Source: Hetaerina americana
Taxonomy: Eukaryota; Arthropoda; Insecta; Odonata; Calopterygidae
DNA length: 64,000 nt
Assembly: GCA_022747635.1 (NCBI GenBank)
Contig: JAKTNV010000027.1
Span: forward strand, 4,018,501-4,082,500
Direction: 5' to 3'
Part shown: positions 44,576 through 56,485 of the stretch, one piece after another
How the letters are laid out: each line of letters opens with the position of its first letter
Position numbering within the stretch: position 1 is the first letter of the stretch
Position numbers and translations under genes: made by a program
The notes under the pieces: model-generated
The model's input: the letters and a program-made list of their open reading frames with translations, nothing else
Database searches by the model: none
What the model was told of the DNA's origin: nothing

Positions 44576-44783
44576 TTATCTCATAACATAAATTAATTTA
44601 TTTAAATGGAAGAAACTCGGTTCCTTCCTTCCCATAAGAAGGTGTTATTGCCACTGAAAATTTGGAATACGTATTAGGGCCCTTTTTTAGTTTTTTTTCT
44701 ACATTTTTGTCGGCTGATGCCATCTCGCTCCTTCGTTTGAATTATTATTCCTATCAACCATACTTTCACACAAGATACATACA

Positions 44784-44786
<3 letters not shown>

Positions 44787-44845
<59 letters not shown>
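44787..44845. repeat. (TA)n microsatellite
   Basis: An uninterrupted TA run just outside the MULE-like element. Confidence 0.95.
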
Positions 44846-44848
<3 letters not shown>

Positions 44849-46689
44849 GTATGTGTGTGTGTATTATCATATATATCGTTCATATAGAAATAGATATTAG
44901 GAAACAGCATAGGTACACATATGCATGGCAAGTTTTCGTGCTTGACTGTGTGTTTTTGTGTGCATGAGAGAGAGAAACTAAAATAATGTAGAACAATACC
45001 AATGTTAAATTATATCCAAGATTAGGAGATGGCAACAGAAATAAGGTGCTTGTTACAATCTGGATGAGGAAATAGAATGATAAATGTTAGTAGCAGTCAT
45101 TAACAGACCTTGTGACATCAGAAAAGTTACCAATGGGCATTGTGAAAACCTTTTTGACAAATAAAGAAATAACTTAATGCTACACATTATTGATTTACTT
45201 AAAATTAAGGACTATATAATGTTTCAGAAATTTTTAATAACATTTTTTTAAGTGGACAAGGTTAGGTAGAAAATAAATCTGTATTATCACAGCTCTTGGC
45301 GTTTCTCATAGTCTGTCTTGTGGGTCAGTTTTAGGTGAAATTTTGTGCAAGACATCTATTATCAAAGAGTGCTTCATACCTTGTGTAATGAGAAGGTACT
45401 CTGAAAGATATTGCGCCTAAAATTTCTAAGGAATTAATCATATGATGCAGTGATTCCATAAATGAAAGTTATGTTATCATTGTTCCTAAGTTGATGGAAA
45501 GACGGAATGCTGGGTATAGGTAATGTTTCATGATAACTATAGGGATCACTGTGATTATTAAATTGAAGTGCAGTTTTGCGCACACATTTTCTTTGAACAC
45601 ATTTGATTTAGTGAAAATGGAGTTTGTAGTAACATGGCCAGACAATAGAGCAATATTCACAGAAAGGCCTTCCCAATGAGTTAAACAGAGCTCCAAATGG
45701 CCATAAATGAGTGACGTTTTTCACCCCATTGCTTTGCATGCAATATCTTTTGAAGTGCAAGAAGCCTTTAAGATTTGTTAAAAGAAGAAACTACATTGCA
45801 AATGTTGTTTTCAGCCCTGCCCCCAGGCTTATTATCTAGAGCCAGCATTACTCCTCGAGCCACTTGCATGTCAAAAAATGACCGGTGAACAACTGACATA
45901 CAACTTCTGTCCCTACCTGATTGGAAAATGCACCAAATCCTATCCCTCTATCTGAATTAACTATCAGCAGCACTTGACCAAATTTGCATCTTTCACCAAA
46001 TATCCATATCCTAAAAAGACACCATCCTACACATTTAATCTTTTGATGGTTGCTTTCACATCAAATTTTTTGGAAACCTCCCCAAATCAGCAAACAGCAT
46101 CCTGGTAGAAGTCACAAAATTGATCAAATGTGAATGAATAACTCCTTTATCACTCCAGGTATTTTTGTGGTCGATTGATACACCATCCTCTTGGCCTTCT
46201 AAACTAACAACTTCCCTTCTACCACCCTCACACATCTTCTGACCTTCCCCTCATTTCCCTTATAATTTGGCGCGGGGGGGGGGGGAGCCAAATCTCTCCC
46301 CTCTCATCCCTCCTTAGCTTAAACCCCTTCTCCTCTACCCCACCTCTGCCCCTCTCCTGCCTGTGAAGTTTCGACTTTCGTGAAACTCACAGATGTTTGG
46401 GGGTCTCAGGACAGTCCCGTCATCAGCAGATGATGAATTAATTGGAGGTGTACTGTTCTAGGGTGAATCATTCGTGGAAGGGTAAGTGAAAGTTAGGAGA
46501 TGAAAATGATGTATGGGGGAAGGTGTGGGTAGGCAACAAAGAAATGGGTTGGAGCAAGATTTAATTTGAATATAACGGGGAGCTAATTATCTGATTAAGG
46601 ATTAGACAAATTGCCAAGACCAATCATGCTATGGAGCAAGTGACATAGAGTGTTATTGTTAGAAGAAATAAAAGCTTAATCAATTAACT
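44846..46689. other. no gene seen
   Basis: AT-rich DNA without a supported ORF. A run of about 12 G at ~46270 and a tail-like string (gaagtttcgactttcgtg ... catcagcagatgatg) at 46370-46440 are the only marked features. Confidence 0.4.
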
Positions 46690-47060
46690 TGGTGATTGTT
46701 TAGGTCCAAATACCTTCAAGTAATCATAGAAGGAGGGAAATCCTCGGGTCATGATTGGTGGTGTTCCTGGAGGGAAGCATTTGATAATGCTAGGGGATTG
46801 GAATGCAATGGTAGGAGAAGGAAGAGATGGTGAAGAGGTGGGAGACTATGGTTTATGAACCAAGAATGACTGCAGGGACAAAAAAATAGAGTTCTGCAGG
46901 AGAGCGCTTAATAATCACCAACACTTGGTTTAGGCACCTCAAAAGGCAAAGGTGCACATGGAAAATGTCAGGTGACCTAAAAAGGTGTCAGTTAGACTAT
47001 ATTATGATCAAGCACAGATTTGAGAACGGCATAATTAATTTGCTGATTCCACATACACTG
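46690..47060 (+). pseudogene. RTE-like LINE relic (endonuclease part)
   Basis: Matches the LINE at 52.8-53.1 kb: gcatttgataatgctagggg/attggaatgcaatgg (the GDWNA motif), ggagactatggttt, accaacacttggtttaggca and tgtcagttagactatattat (the QLDYI motif). Frames are broken. It covers only the middle of the endonuclease. Confidence 0.8.
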
Positions 47061-47439
47061 CAATATATATTCGCACAACAATAATACAACATTTTTCCAT
47101 CATTTAATTGATTTCTTTTTATATATACTTCTCAATTTCATTGTCCAGCTATGAGTCAAAAGTGCATAGACAATATGTGCTGTTTGGACAGGAACAGTTA
47201 GACCTTTGGAGAGTTTCCTACACCTCTCTAAATTACTGGGATAAACATTAAAATTTACTAATTAAATAGAAGCAGATAGATGCCTTAATTTTTTATACTT
47301 AAGCATTAATTAGATAAATAAAAAGTTTGACTTTTTTTGTTTAGGAAAGAGTGTTACACAGATTTATTAACTCACATTAATTCCAAACAGCATTTCTCTC
47401 AGAAATTATCACCCTTTGACTCTATGTTATAAAAAGTAT

Positions 47440-47695
47440 GTTCTATCCTCATTTCTCAGGAGATTTACCTACTGGATCGCACACAATTAAAAATATTGCT
47501 CACAGTAATGGCTATAGTAAAAACCTAATTAACAGACTTTACGGGAAAAATTCCAATCCAGCCAAGTTCACTATTTACGACAGTTCCACCGAAGAACAAA
47601 CACAGTGGTGGAGGTTTCCTTTCCTAAGCAATCTTTCACCAAGAGTGTACAGGATCCTACCATAGCACAAGGTGAAACCTGCCCATTTACCCAGT
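47440..47695 (+). pseudogene. Penelope-like relic (linker between RT and endonuclease)
   Basis: Reads HTIKNIAHSNGYSKNLINRL, then SSTEEQTQWWRFPFLSNLSP and RVYRIL, then HKVKPAHLPSTLL after a stop. The order and the R-IL-x-HKVK motif match the stretch between RT and GIY-YIG in Penelope-like proteins (compare KISRILRKHKV in the 20-22 kb element). It is a different subfamily from that element. Confidence 0.55.
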
Positions 47696-47930
47696 ACTCT
47701 GCTAATGAGTATTAATTTTTTGTTGGCTTGTCCACATATTCCCCCTGGTATGTGTTTCACCTGGGTGAGGTCGTGAGTGAGGGAAACGTCGAAGTATTTA
47801 GCTGAGTCTGGGGAAAATGGTTGAATGGGTATCCTCCCCACTTTTACCACGGTGATCTTGTCTTCATGCGACAGGCAGTACAAATGTGGATTGGTGCGAT
47901 GGACCAAGGGGTCTGAGTTCTCCTAAGATC
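47690..47930 (-). pseudogene. CR1-like LINE relic (RT C-terminal part)
   Basis: On the minus strand: IPIQPFSPDSAKYFDVSLTH, DLTQVKHI and CGQANKKL. This is the K-YLGV-LTHDLTW-KHI block after the RT palm in CR1-like ORFs; the 57.5-58.8 kb relic has a similar block. It faces the Penelope relic head-on at ~47690. Confidence 0.75.
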
Positions 47931-48254
47931 TACTATTAAATATCTCCTCCACCTCAACAACCTAATACTTACATGTCTTAGAAAATTACAAAATCAGTTA
48001 TTTTTCCTTCTATTATAATCTCTAGCAGACAGTGTTCTCTCCTCTGCCACATCATGCAAAATCTGTTCACCCAGCACTTAATCTGACCATTTTATTCCCT
48101 CGACTGTTCATCATATTGATGTTGTGATTGCCCCATTCCTTTTCTAACCACGTCTCTCAAAGTTCATGCTTTTAATCCTTACACATCATCGCACTTACAA
48201 CACAAAATTATCGTTTACAAGTACATCAAAACATTTTTGTTATTTGCCATCTCT

Positions 48255-48372
48255 CACAAGTAACGATGAGTGTGCAGGTGCCTTATCGTAATGCAAAAGA
48301 CATGCATTCTTTTTCCACAATTCCGGACCTTTTTTTAATATGGCTTCTCGCAAACGGTGCATAACTTCAAAC
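48255..48372 (-). pseudogene. short mariner relic
   Basis: On minus: EVMHRLREAILKKGPELW, KKNACLLHYDKAPAHSSLLV. This corresponds to R-LREAIR-KRPE-W and HHDNAPSHS of mariner transposases. The N after the catalytic D is K. Confidence 0.75.
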
Positions 48373-48373
48373 T

Positions 48374-48543
48374 CATAATCGAATAATTATCGATAATATC
48401 TTCTATCGATATCAGTATTAACTAAAAATGGAAACATACGATATGATAATTATCAAATCATAATCGATTAATTATATATAATATCTTTTATCGATATCGA
48501 TATTAACTAAAACGAGAAACGTACGATATGTTTCATATCAAAT
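48374..48543. repeat. 85-bp direct duplication rich in TATCGATA-type sites
   Basis: cataatcg begins units at 48374 and 48459 (period 85). Each has nttatcgata, ttctatcgatatc/tttatcgatatc, gatattaactaaaa and acgtacgatatg-like strings. Repeated ATCGAT cores resemble the insect DRE promoter motif (TATCGATA). It directly borders a GC-rich stretch. A promoter role is only a possibility. Confidence 0.6.
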
Positions 48544-48559
48544 GATACGCGAAAAATAA

Positions 48560-48974
48560 TCGAAGCGATCTTCAATCGATGCGTATCGCCCCTCGAAAGG
48601 GAGAGCGAGGAAGCGCCAGGGGTGCGACCCCCCCGAAGTCCAGCGCAGTCCCTTCCGAGTCCCCCATCTCCTTCGCTCTTTTTCTTGCCTCCCATATGAG
48701 CTCACTCTCCACTCTCCTGAAACCTTCGGAGTGATGTAGGAAGAACGAGTCCTCGCCCCCCCCCCAACTCTGCCGGCTTCCCTTGTACCCCTCTTCAGCC
48801 ACCCCTGTCCCCCCCACGTGTTCAACTAGGCATTGGAATTTCCCACGGCGGCGATTGAAACCCCCTTCCCGCGGGGTGTGTGCTTCGGACCTCGGATGGG
48901 AATCACGAACAAATCCCCTCTCCCCCTGCCCCAGCCCCCCCTGTCCCCTTCAGAAGCTTCGGAGGCCGATGGCG
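48560..48974. other. GC-rich stretch with C-runs and CpGs
   Basis: Clearly GC-richer than its surroundings, with runs such as ccccccccccaa at ~48758 and many CG dinucleotides. Long frames here follow composition, not homology. It could be a CpG-rich promoter region, but there is no direct proof. Confidence 0.4.
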
Positions 48975-49565
48975 TTTCCTCACAGACGACGAAACCTGGG
49001 TTTATGGTTATAATTTAAAAACCAAAGCCTAGCCTTCACAGTGGAAGGGGGCCATCTTCCCCACGACCCAAAAAAGCTCAGATGTCGCGATCGAACGCGA
49101 AGGTTATGTTGATCGTTTTCTCCAATTGAAAAGGGAACATTTACAATGGCTATTGCCCTAAAGGAAAAACGGTTAATGAGAAGCACTGTAAAGAGGTTAT
49201 GAGAAGGTGAGAGACGCCATGTTGCGGAAGAGACCACTAGTGTTGAAACACTAATCTTGGTGCTTTCATCACGACAACGCACCGGTGCACACATCATTGA
49301 TTGCTGCCGACTTTTTGGCCAAAATCAGCACATCCGTGATCCCCCAGCCACCCCACTCACTTAGTAATATTACCTAAGTTGAAATTTTCCTTTAAAAGAA
49401 ACAGATTTGAAACTATTGAAGACATTCATCAAAATTTTACTGCAGACTTTAAGTGGGCAATCCCGAAAGAAGCGTTCCAGGCGGCATTCGAAGGTTGGAG
49501 AAAACATTGGGAGCGTTGAGTATTAGTATGGCAATTAAATGATAGCGGATAAAATAAAATATTTA
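48975..49565 (+). pseudogene. mariner relic (catalytic half)
   Basis: Frames read TDDETWVYGYNLKTKA, then HHDNAPVHTSLIAADFLAKI, IPQPPHS, RFETIEDIHQNFTADFKWAI and EAFQAAFEGWRKHWERC. These are mariner blocks around the first and second aspartates and the C-terminus. The SPD-LAP(S)D block is destroyed. The N-terminal half is missing. Confidence 0.8.
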
Positions 49566-50559
49566 TTCAAAAAGCCTTATAGTTGTTTTCACAGAAATTG
49601 TATTCTGGCAGGGAGGTTTTGATATAGGTGCCTGGGCACTTGCTGGGTTCAAGCGCATTCCAGATTATAAACGAGTCCAAAAAAACATCTTACGCTCGTG
49701 AAATGGTATTTGGGGTAAAAGCGCGGAATGTTTGTGTTTCATTTTCGCCAGTGCTCGGAGCTTATCCGAGAACACGTGAGTGAAGTTGGTTTTCTTTTGT
49801 TTCACTTAATGATCGCAAATCTCTCTGAGAAGCGTACAATTCAGCTTCGTCACTTCACTGCCATTGGGGAAGAGGTTTGATGGACTGTATTCGGGGAGAT
49901 GCACGAAAAGCTGATTTCCCTTATCTTATGGTTTAGTACGATTCATTTAGTGAAAAACATGAATATTATATCCACATATTGTGTTGTAATTATTATTTTT
50001 ATTGATATTCTACCGATTCTAAGGTAGTTTTTGGATGAACGCGGATGAATGGATGCCAGGTTGTGTCTCGTTAGAGAAGGGAATGCACCGCTGGGGAGGC
50101 TGTGTCCATCCGGGAATCCTACCTTAACCGGCAGTTTACCAATAACAATAATCCCAACGCCATCTATGAATATAATATTCCATTTTTCTCTAAATGTATC
50201 GTGTTGCACAACAAGATAAGATAAAAGCTTTTTGAGTATCTCTGTCATTTCACTCTAAAATTAATATGTTTTTCGAAGATAACATACAAAGCGACTTAAG
50301 TTTCGGTTCTCCACATATGCTTTTTTGTTGAAATTAAGTTTCTTATGTTTGAGGAATGAATATTGAGGCACTCACTCTTGCAGCATAGAATCCAGTTAAG
50401 AGGCATTCGGTACTCACCTGAAAAGAGAAATAACACATGGTATAAGTAATCAGAGAATATAATAAATATTGAATTGTTAAACATGCTTAATATGATATTT
50501 CAACGGTAATATAATTGATTGCATGAAGCTACGGTCTGTTTCCAGCCGACTACCGACCT
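49566..50559. other. no gene seen
   Basis: Nothing recognisable in this AT-rich kilobase. Confidence 0.4.
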
Positions 50560-50690
50560 TGAAGAAATGTTAGGCTGCCAAAGACTGCTCAGGTGTGAGT
50601 GGCGGATTCGCACTGGGGATGGGCAGTGTCATGAAGAGGGGCATGGCAGGGGTGACCATTATCGACCGTGCTTTTCAACGTATTCTAAGA
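50560..50690 (+). pseudogene. RTE-like LINE relic (RT palm)
   Basis: agactgctcaggtgtgagtg ... gggcagtgtcatgaagaggg ... ccattatcgaccgtgctttt matches the RT segment at 54370-54470 (TAQVRVGN ... VRQGCPLSPLLF). Only ~130 bp survive. Confidence 0.75.
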
Positions 50691-52049
50691 GGATAATACG
50701 ATTCGCACATATCTCCTTCACAGCCGTTGACCTATTTGGACCTCCATTTAAGAGAAAACGCATTGGGACTGGTCAAGATGTGACACTCTTCATCGCTTTG
50801 CTTGAACAAGAGCACGACAATGCTGGTCTCTGGATATTTTTAATTCCATGAGTTGTTTTTTTGTACATGTCCATTGCTTCACACATGTATTTGTCTTTTT
50901 CGTTCCTCCGCGGAGAACATGTTTAGTTTCACTCCTCGGCCGAGTGTTTTAGTCAGGGCGGTGATTCACCTCTGCTTACATGAGTTACTTTTTTGCCGGC
51001 GGTCGAAGAGAAGAATTCATTTTTAACGCGACCGAAGTTCCCTCCGCTGCCGGCGTTATTTTGCAGGCGTGCCCATTTCGCGAAACAACACTTCACTCTA
51101 TTTTTTCTCAACTTTTATTTGATATCAATATTTTTCCAGCTTTAATTTTTTTGGGAAATCCATGTTTGCTCAAGAGAATGGCCACTGACCGCTGTTGGGG
51201 ATTTAAAGGGAATTCCTGGTCAGGATGATAAACTCCACTGCCTCCTCGTATTCGCGAGTGCGTCTGGCCTCTCATTTTTTAATGGTGATAAAAACGGAAA
51301 ACTATAAGTAGCTCCACACACACTCAATACTGAAGAGATTCCGAATGACAGGTCGTGGAACAGATATTTATAAATGCCCTTTTAAACATTAATATTGTAA
51401 ATATTTGTGAACATGACATGAGCGCGTAGCATACATTTGTACATGTTCGAAAATGAGCGCAGGTTTCAAAAAGTATATGTGCGTAGTTAAAATCAGTGAT
51501 AAAGTTTAATGCCGGAAATCTTTGATTAAATTTGCGAATTTCACTCCCCGACACAATGGATGAAAGTGGGTTTTAGCGTGAGGGAAAGGGAGGGAAAAAA
51601 AAGCAGAGTTTGGAAATTGCGAAGGGAAAGAAGCGTGAATGGTTTCTAAGGGAGGAGAAGAAGAAGAAGATGAGGGTGTGTGAAACTGAGTTGACGTGCA
51701 ATTTTTATCTTTCGCGAAAGATATAAGACGTCCGACTCTTCCAAATCCCTTGTCCTCACTCGCAGGAAAACGGCCCTCTTCGCGGAATTCGCGGCCTCGA
51801 ATCGCACGAGGGAATGGGATTTCCTTCAACCCGCTCGATCACCCGACTCCGTTCGCGAAACCATTCACGGTGTTGCCCGTTCGCATAGCACCACCACCGC
51901 CTTTTGGTGCGCCCGGCGTATTTGCGAAATTGCCTCGTCCAAGTTTGCATCCAATCCCCCAATAGCTCCCACGAAACGAGTTCGCACAATATCCAATTTC
52001 CCTTGTAGCCTCTGCTTTAAGTACTTCCCCTTCAATTTCCGATTGATAA
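50691..52049. other. no gene seen
   Basis: Mixed composition with some CpG-rich patches (50900-51070, 51700-51950). No homology was recognised on either strand. Confidence 0.4.
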
Positions 52050-55000
52050 TTGCTCTTCCGCTGTGATGGCGGGAGTAATAATAATTGCTCCTGGTAGGGT
52101 CACCCATGCCAGATAGGTCGAAGGTTAGGAGCCAGACGAAAGGTGGTCCACGCAGCGTCTGTTCCTCAGTGAGGCGGCTGCAATGGCGTCTGACCCCAGT
52201 GGGGCGGCCAGTAAGTAATGGTGTCACGTTAAAAACACTATTGAGGAAGGCAACGGGAAACCACCTCAATTATCATTCCCAAGATTCACATGATGGACAA
52301 AACAGAGATTTTGAGTCCTGGAAACTACCGGCCCAATCGGCCGTGTGTCGTGCACGGCAGCGGGGGAGGCAAAGCTTCCGCGGTCGTCATCCCACGAAAC
52401 CCTTGGAAGGGAAAACCGGCAGCAGCAGAACAGAAGACGCAGGAGAAGAAGACCAAATTAGTTAGAATAGGAACGTGGAATGTTAGGACAATGATGAGGA
52501 CAGGGAATCTGGAGAATATCAAGCGAGAGATGAAAATGGGGAAATATAGATATTTTAGGTCTTTGCGAGGTGAGATGGAAGGATAGCGGGGATTACTGAA
52601 GTGATAATTATAGAATAATATACAGCGGCGGGGACGAGAGGCAAGGAGGGGTTGCCATAGTATTAAATGAAGAGGTAGGAAGAAGCGTAGTCAACATAGA
52701 GCAGGTAACGGATAGAATACTACTAGTGGAGATAAAAGCAGAACCGACGAACTTGGTTATTATTCAGATTTACATGCCACCGCGCAACCACAAGGAGGAA
52801 GAGGTCGATAGGATGTACGATCAGTTAGAGGACATAATCGCGTGTGTTCCTGCAGGAAAACATTTGATAGTGATGGGGGATTGGAATGCGACGGTAGGCG
52901 AAAGAAGAGATGGTGACGAGGTCGGGGACTACGGTTTGAGCACGAGGAATGGCCGCGGGGAGAAAGCAGTTGAGTTCTGCAGGAGACAGGGGTTAGTCGT
53001 CACCAACACTTGGTTTAGACACCACAAAAGACGCAGGTATACATGGAAAATGCCAGGTGGCTCAGAGAGGTATCAGCTAGATTATATTCTGGTTAGACAC
53101 AGGTTTAGGAATAGTGTGATAAATTCCCACAGCTTCCCGGGAGCGGATGCGGACTCTGACCATAATTTAGTTGTTATGAAATGTAGCGTCCTTTTCAAAA
53201 AGATAAGGGAGGGGTGGCGAGTTAGAAAATGTAATGTAGAAGCATTAAATGGTTTGAAAAGGAAGGAATATATACAGGCGGTAGAGGAAACCATGGAGGA
53301 TGGTAAAGAGCTAAGTACTATCGAAGAAAAATGGGAAAATATCAAGAAAGGGTTATCGAAAGCCGCAAAAGACACTATTGGAACCGTTAACGCTAAAAGG
53401 ACTAGGAAACCATGGATCACGGATGAGATGGTTACAAAGATAGATCAGCGACGAAAATGGAAGAATGTAAATACAGAGTTAGGCAAAATGAAGTACAAAG
53501 AATTAAACAATGTATTGAGCCGGGCAACAAATAAAGCAAAAGAAGCATGGTAGAAGTCGCAGTGCGAGGATATGTAAAGTCTGCAGAGGAAGGGTGAAAT
53601 CGGTACGCTGTACAGCAAAGTTAAATCGTTATCGGAAAGTAAGAAAGGGAGATCTATGCTAACAGTTAGAGATAAGGCGGGTAAGGTAATAGTGAACAAC
53701 AGATCCAAGATCCAAGAGAAATGGAAGGAGTATATAGAAGAACTGTATAGTAAAGAACTTCGACCAACAAAGTTAGACATTGAAAAAGGATATGACGTAG
53801 AGGAAGACAGCTTAGGTCTAGGCATACTAGACAATGAGATAGAAAGGGCATAAAGGGAGATGAAACTAAATAAGGCCGTGGGAGTGGATAACATTCCCGC
53901 GGAACTATTGAAACGTTTAGGAAAATGTGGGAAGAAGAGGCTATATGGGCTGATTCCTAGTATCTATGAAGAAGGAATCTGGCCGGAAGACTTTGTGAGA
54001 TCAGTTTTAGTTCCTATTCCGAAAAAGGTCAAGGCTACATCATGTGAGGACTACAGGACGATAAGTTTGATATCCCACGCAGCTAAAGTTGTTCTCAGGA
54101 TCATAAACAAAAGGATAGAGAGTAGGGCAAATGATTACTTAGGGGATGATCAGTTTGGGTTTAGGGAGGGGAGAGGTGCGCGTGATGCCATTGCAATAAT
54201 GAGATTATTAATCGAGAGGAATATAGAACACAACCAGGAGGTATTTGCCTGTTTCGTAGATTTCGAAAAAGCGTTTGATTGAGTGAATTGGGAAAAACTA
54301 ATGAGTATATTGCAGAAAGTAGGAATAGATTGGAGGGAAAGGAGTCTAATGCACAACCTTTATATGTCTCAGACTGCTCAGGTGCGAGTGGGGAACGTGG
54401 AGTCCGGTTGGGCAGTGTTAGGAAGAGGTGTAAGGCAGGGTTGCCCATTATCACCGTTGCTGTTCAACCTGTTTGCAGAGGAAATGATTAAAGAGGCATG
54501 GGAAGAACTGGAGGTAAGAATGAAAGTGGGCGGGGAATTCGTAAAATCAGTTAGGTGTGCTGATGACCAAGCTTTAGTTTGTCAGTCAGCCAAGGGGTTG
54601 CAAGCATTGCTGAGTGAATTGGAAATTCAGGGCGACAGGTATGGGATGAAAGTCAATATTAATAAAACAAAGGTTATGCGATTTTCTAGAGAGAAAAAGG
54701 CTAAGCTTAACATTAGAATAGGAGGGCAAAAACTAGAGCAGGTAGAACAGTTTACGTATCTCGGAAGTGTTTTGGACCAACACGGTCAAATTAGTTGGGA
54801 CGTAAGGAGAAGAATTCCGCTAGGAAAAGAGGCTTTCACAAGGAGGGAGTAGATGACAGGGTCTTTGAGTAAGGATATTAAGAAAATACTCGTCAAAGCT
54901 TTGATATGGAGCGCAGCTATGCGGAAACGTGGTCATTGAAACAGGCGGATGGACGTAGACTGGAGGCTTTTGAAATGTGGGTGTGGAGAAGAATGGAGAA

Positions 55001-55310
55001 GGTTAAATGGACAGAGAAGAAAACAAATGAGGAAGTACTTGGTATGGTGGGCGAAGAGAGGGGTTGGTTAGGCGATATCCTGTGGAGGCAGGAAAAGTGG
55101 ATGAAGGGGGTACTGACCGGCAGTGGGATGTTGAAGACTGTCATAGAGGGTAGAATGTTAGGCAAGCGAGGAAAGTGAAGGAACAGGATAGGGATGTTGG
55201 ACTGGATGAATGGAGGAAGAAAGTACTCAGAGATGAAGAGGGACCTGATGTAGAGTAGGATACTGGATTTTGTATTTTGTTAGGAATCACATAATATTTA
55301 TTTAGTAGCT
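52050..55310 (+). mobile_element. RTE-like LINE, nearly full length, frameshifted
   Basis: A 3.2-kb element: a 5' UTR (gtagggtcacccatgccaga ... ggaaggcaacgggaaaccac), then one endonuclease-RT ORF in several frames, then a short 3' UTR. The layout and motifs resemble the RTE clade (BovB/CFDP2-like proteins). At least four relics of related copies lie in the window (12.2, 46.7, 50.6 and 56.8 kb), so the family has been active in this genome. Confidence 0.88.
52440..55250 (+). pseudogene. RTE-like endonuclease-reverse transcriptase with frameshifts and stops
   Basis: Coding order: RIGTWNVRTMMRTGNLENIK (52458 on); APE endonuclease with VMGDWNATVGERRDGDEVGD, QLDYILVRHRF and DADSDHNLVVMK in the intact frame 52726-53553; linker 53656-53853; RT with YRTISLISHAAKVVLRII, DQFGFREGRGARDAI and FVDFEKAFD in 53860-54282; then after an in-frame TGA (54280-54282) GVRQGCPLSPLLFNLFAEEM, CADDQALVC, NINKTKVM and FTYLGSVLDQHG in 54283-54852; and the tail AFEMWVWRRMEKVKW (54906-55178). 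The catalytic box reads CADD instead of YADD. A handful of frameshifts over 2.8 kb suggests a moderately young copy. Confidence 0.88.
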
Positions 55311-56219
55311 GTGTCCATCCAAAAACCTACCCTAACCCTTAGATTACCTTAAGAAAATTTCTCTTCCCAGAATGGATCGCTCGCTATGGTGCCTACGATT
55401 CCCTTTTCATTTTCAGTCCGTCGGCAGTCGTTTTCTCCTCGAGTTGCTATCCACGCGCCTCTCTGGCTGATTAAACGCCAACGAAGCCCAACGACTGATT
55501 TATGGAAGAGAAACCTACACGGGGCGTGTGCAAAATCTTCGACAACGGAGGTTTTTCTGCAGTAACCACCGAATTAACCTGTCTTTAGCGTTCTTTTTCT
55601 CCGGAATTATGGCTCCGCTGAAATCTGCGGCATTTTCGGCCTGGAATCTCCGCTGGAGTTGCCCGCGCCCTATTAGCCTCCGCAGGAGGAGAGAAGGGGC
55701 GTGGCCTCGCGCAAGCCGTTCCTCCGAGAACTGCGGACGCTCTGCCCTTTGCAGTGTTCATGTCGTCGTTTAACGGACCACTCCGAATACTACACTAATC
55801 CTCAGGAATCGGGATGCAAGAGGAGCGTGGCGTTGGAGCCCTGGCTCCTGGGGTCGTCACCCTCCCTCCCACCCTCTCACTCTCTCTCCCCGGATGCTTT
55901 TGAAAGTGATGAGATGGACATAGATTTAGAGCATTTTATTTTATTCAGGTGATCTACAGTAGCTGTAATTATCCTAAACAAGGGGCGTCATATCCCAGCG
56001 GTCCATGCCGTACAACGCTATTATCTGAGTTACTGAAACTAAAACGAGTTACTGTCCGCCGTCCTCTTTCTGGATTTAAATTTAATCATTTCAATCATCC
56101 ATCTTCGATTCCCCATTATTATGGATGAATTCTGCAGAAACGCGAGGATCAGATGTTTAATGTCAACTCCTTGGGTGGGTGCGTTGTATGGAACGGTTTG
56201 GACCAATGATATTTAAAAA
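55311..56219. other. no gene seen; CpG-rich patch at 55380-55900
   Basis: GC- and CpG-richer than the surroundings, with short frames that show no homology. It might be a promoter or 5' exon, but I cannot support that. Confidence 0.35.
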
Positions 56220-56257
56220 GGGAGAACGTGCAACAATTTCAGAGTGTAAAAATCATT

Positions 56258-56331
56258 CGCCTCGACTGGGACTCGAACCCAGATCCCTCAATATCCGGTC
56301 GAGTGCTTTAGCCACTTAAGCTACCGAGGCG
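56258..56331 (-). tRNA. tRNA-like cloverleaf (pseudo-tRNA, short variable loop)
   Basis: On minus: acceptor GCCTCGG with TCGAGGC (one G-T pair), TA at positions 8-9, D arm GCTT/AAGC, anticodon arm CTCGA/TTGAG, T arm CTGGG-TTCGAGT-CCCAG. The A-box (TAGCTTAAGTGG) and B-box (GGTTCGAGTCC) are excellent, and TTTTT follows within ~6 nt as a Pol III stop. The loop CCGGATA would give GGA, but position 33 is C instead of the universal U, and a serine tRNA should have a long variable arm. So this is a tRNA-derived sequence, not a working tRNA. Confidence 0.7.
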
Positions 56332-56485
56332 TCCTCTTAAACTCTGAAATTTTGGGGCTTTTAAAGGAACAAGATGTTGTGACGAAATACCGTACATACA
56401 ATTTCAAATGCATTCGTAGTCGTGCGCGAGGCGCCACTGTCCACGAGGTTAAAGCCAACTTTAAACACTTATGGTGTTAATACTT

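Noticed and set aside
44662..44967. Open frames rich in Tyr/Ile across the TA run
   Set aside because: They are translations of the microsatellite.
48507..49018. Several overlapping 60-95-codon frames on both strands
   Set aside because: They reflect the GC-rich composition with few stops; none shows a domain, and the right part is shared with a mariner relic.
51865..52269. 134-codon minus-strand frame
   Set aside because: It is mostly the antisense of the RTE 5' UTR on the opposite strand.
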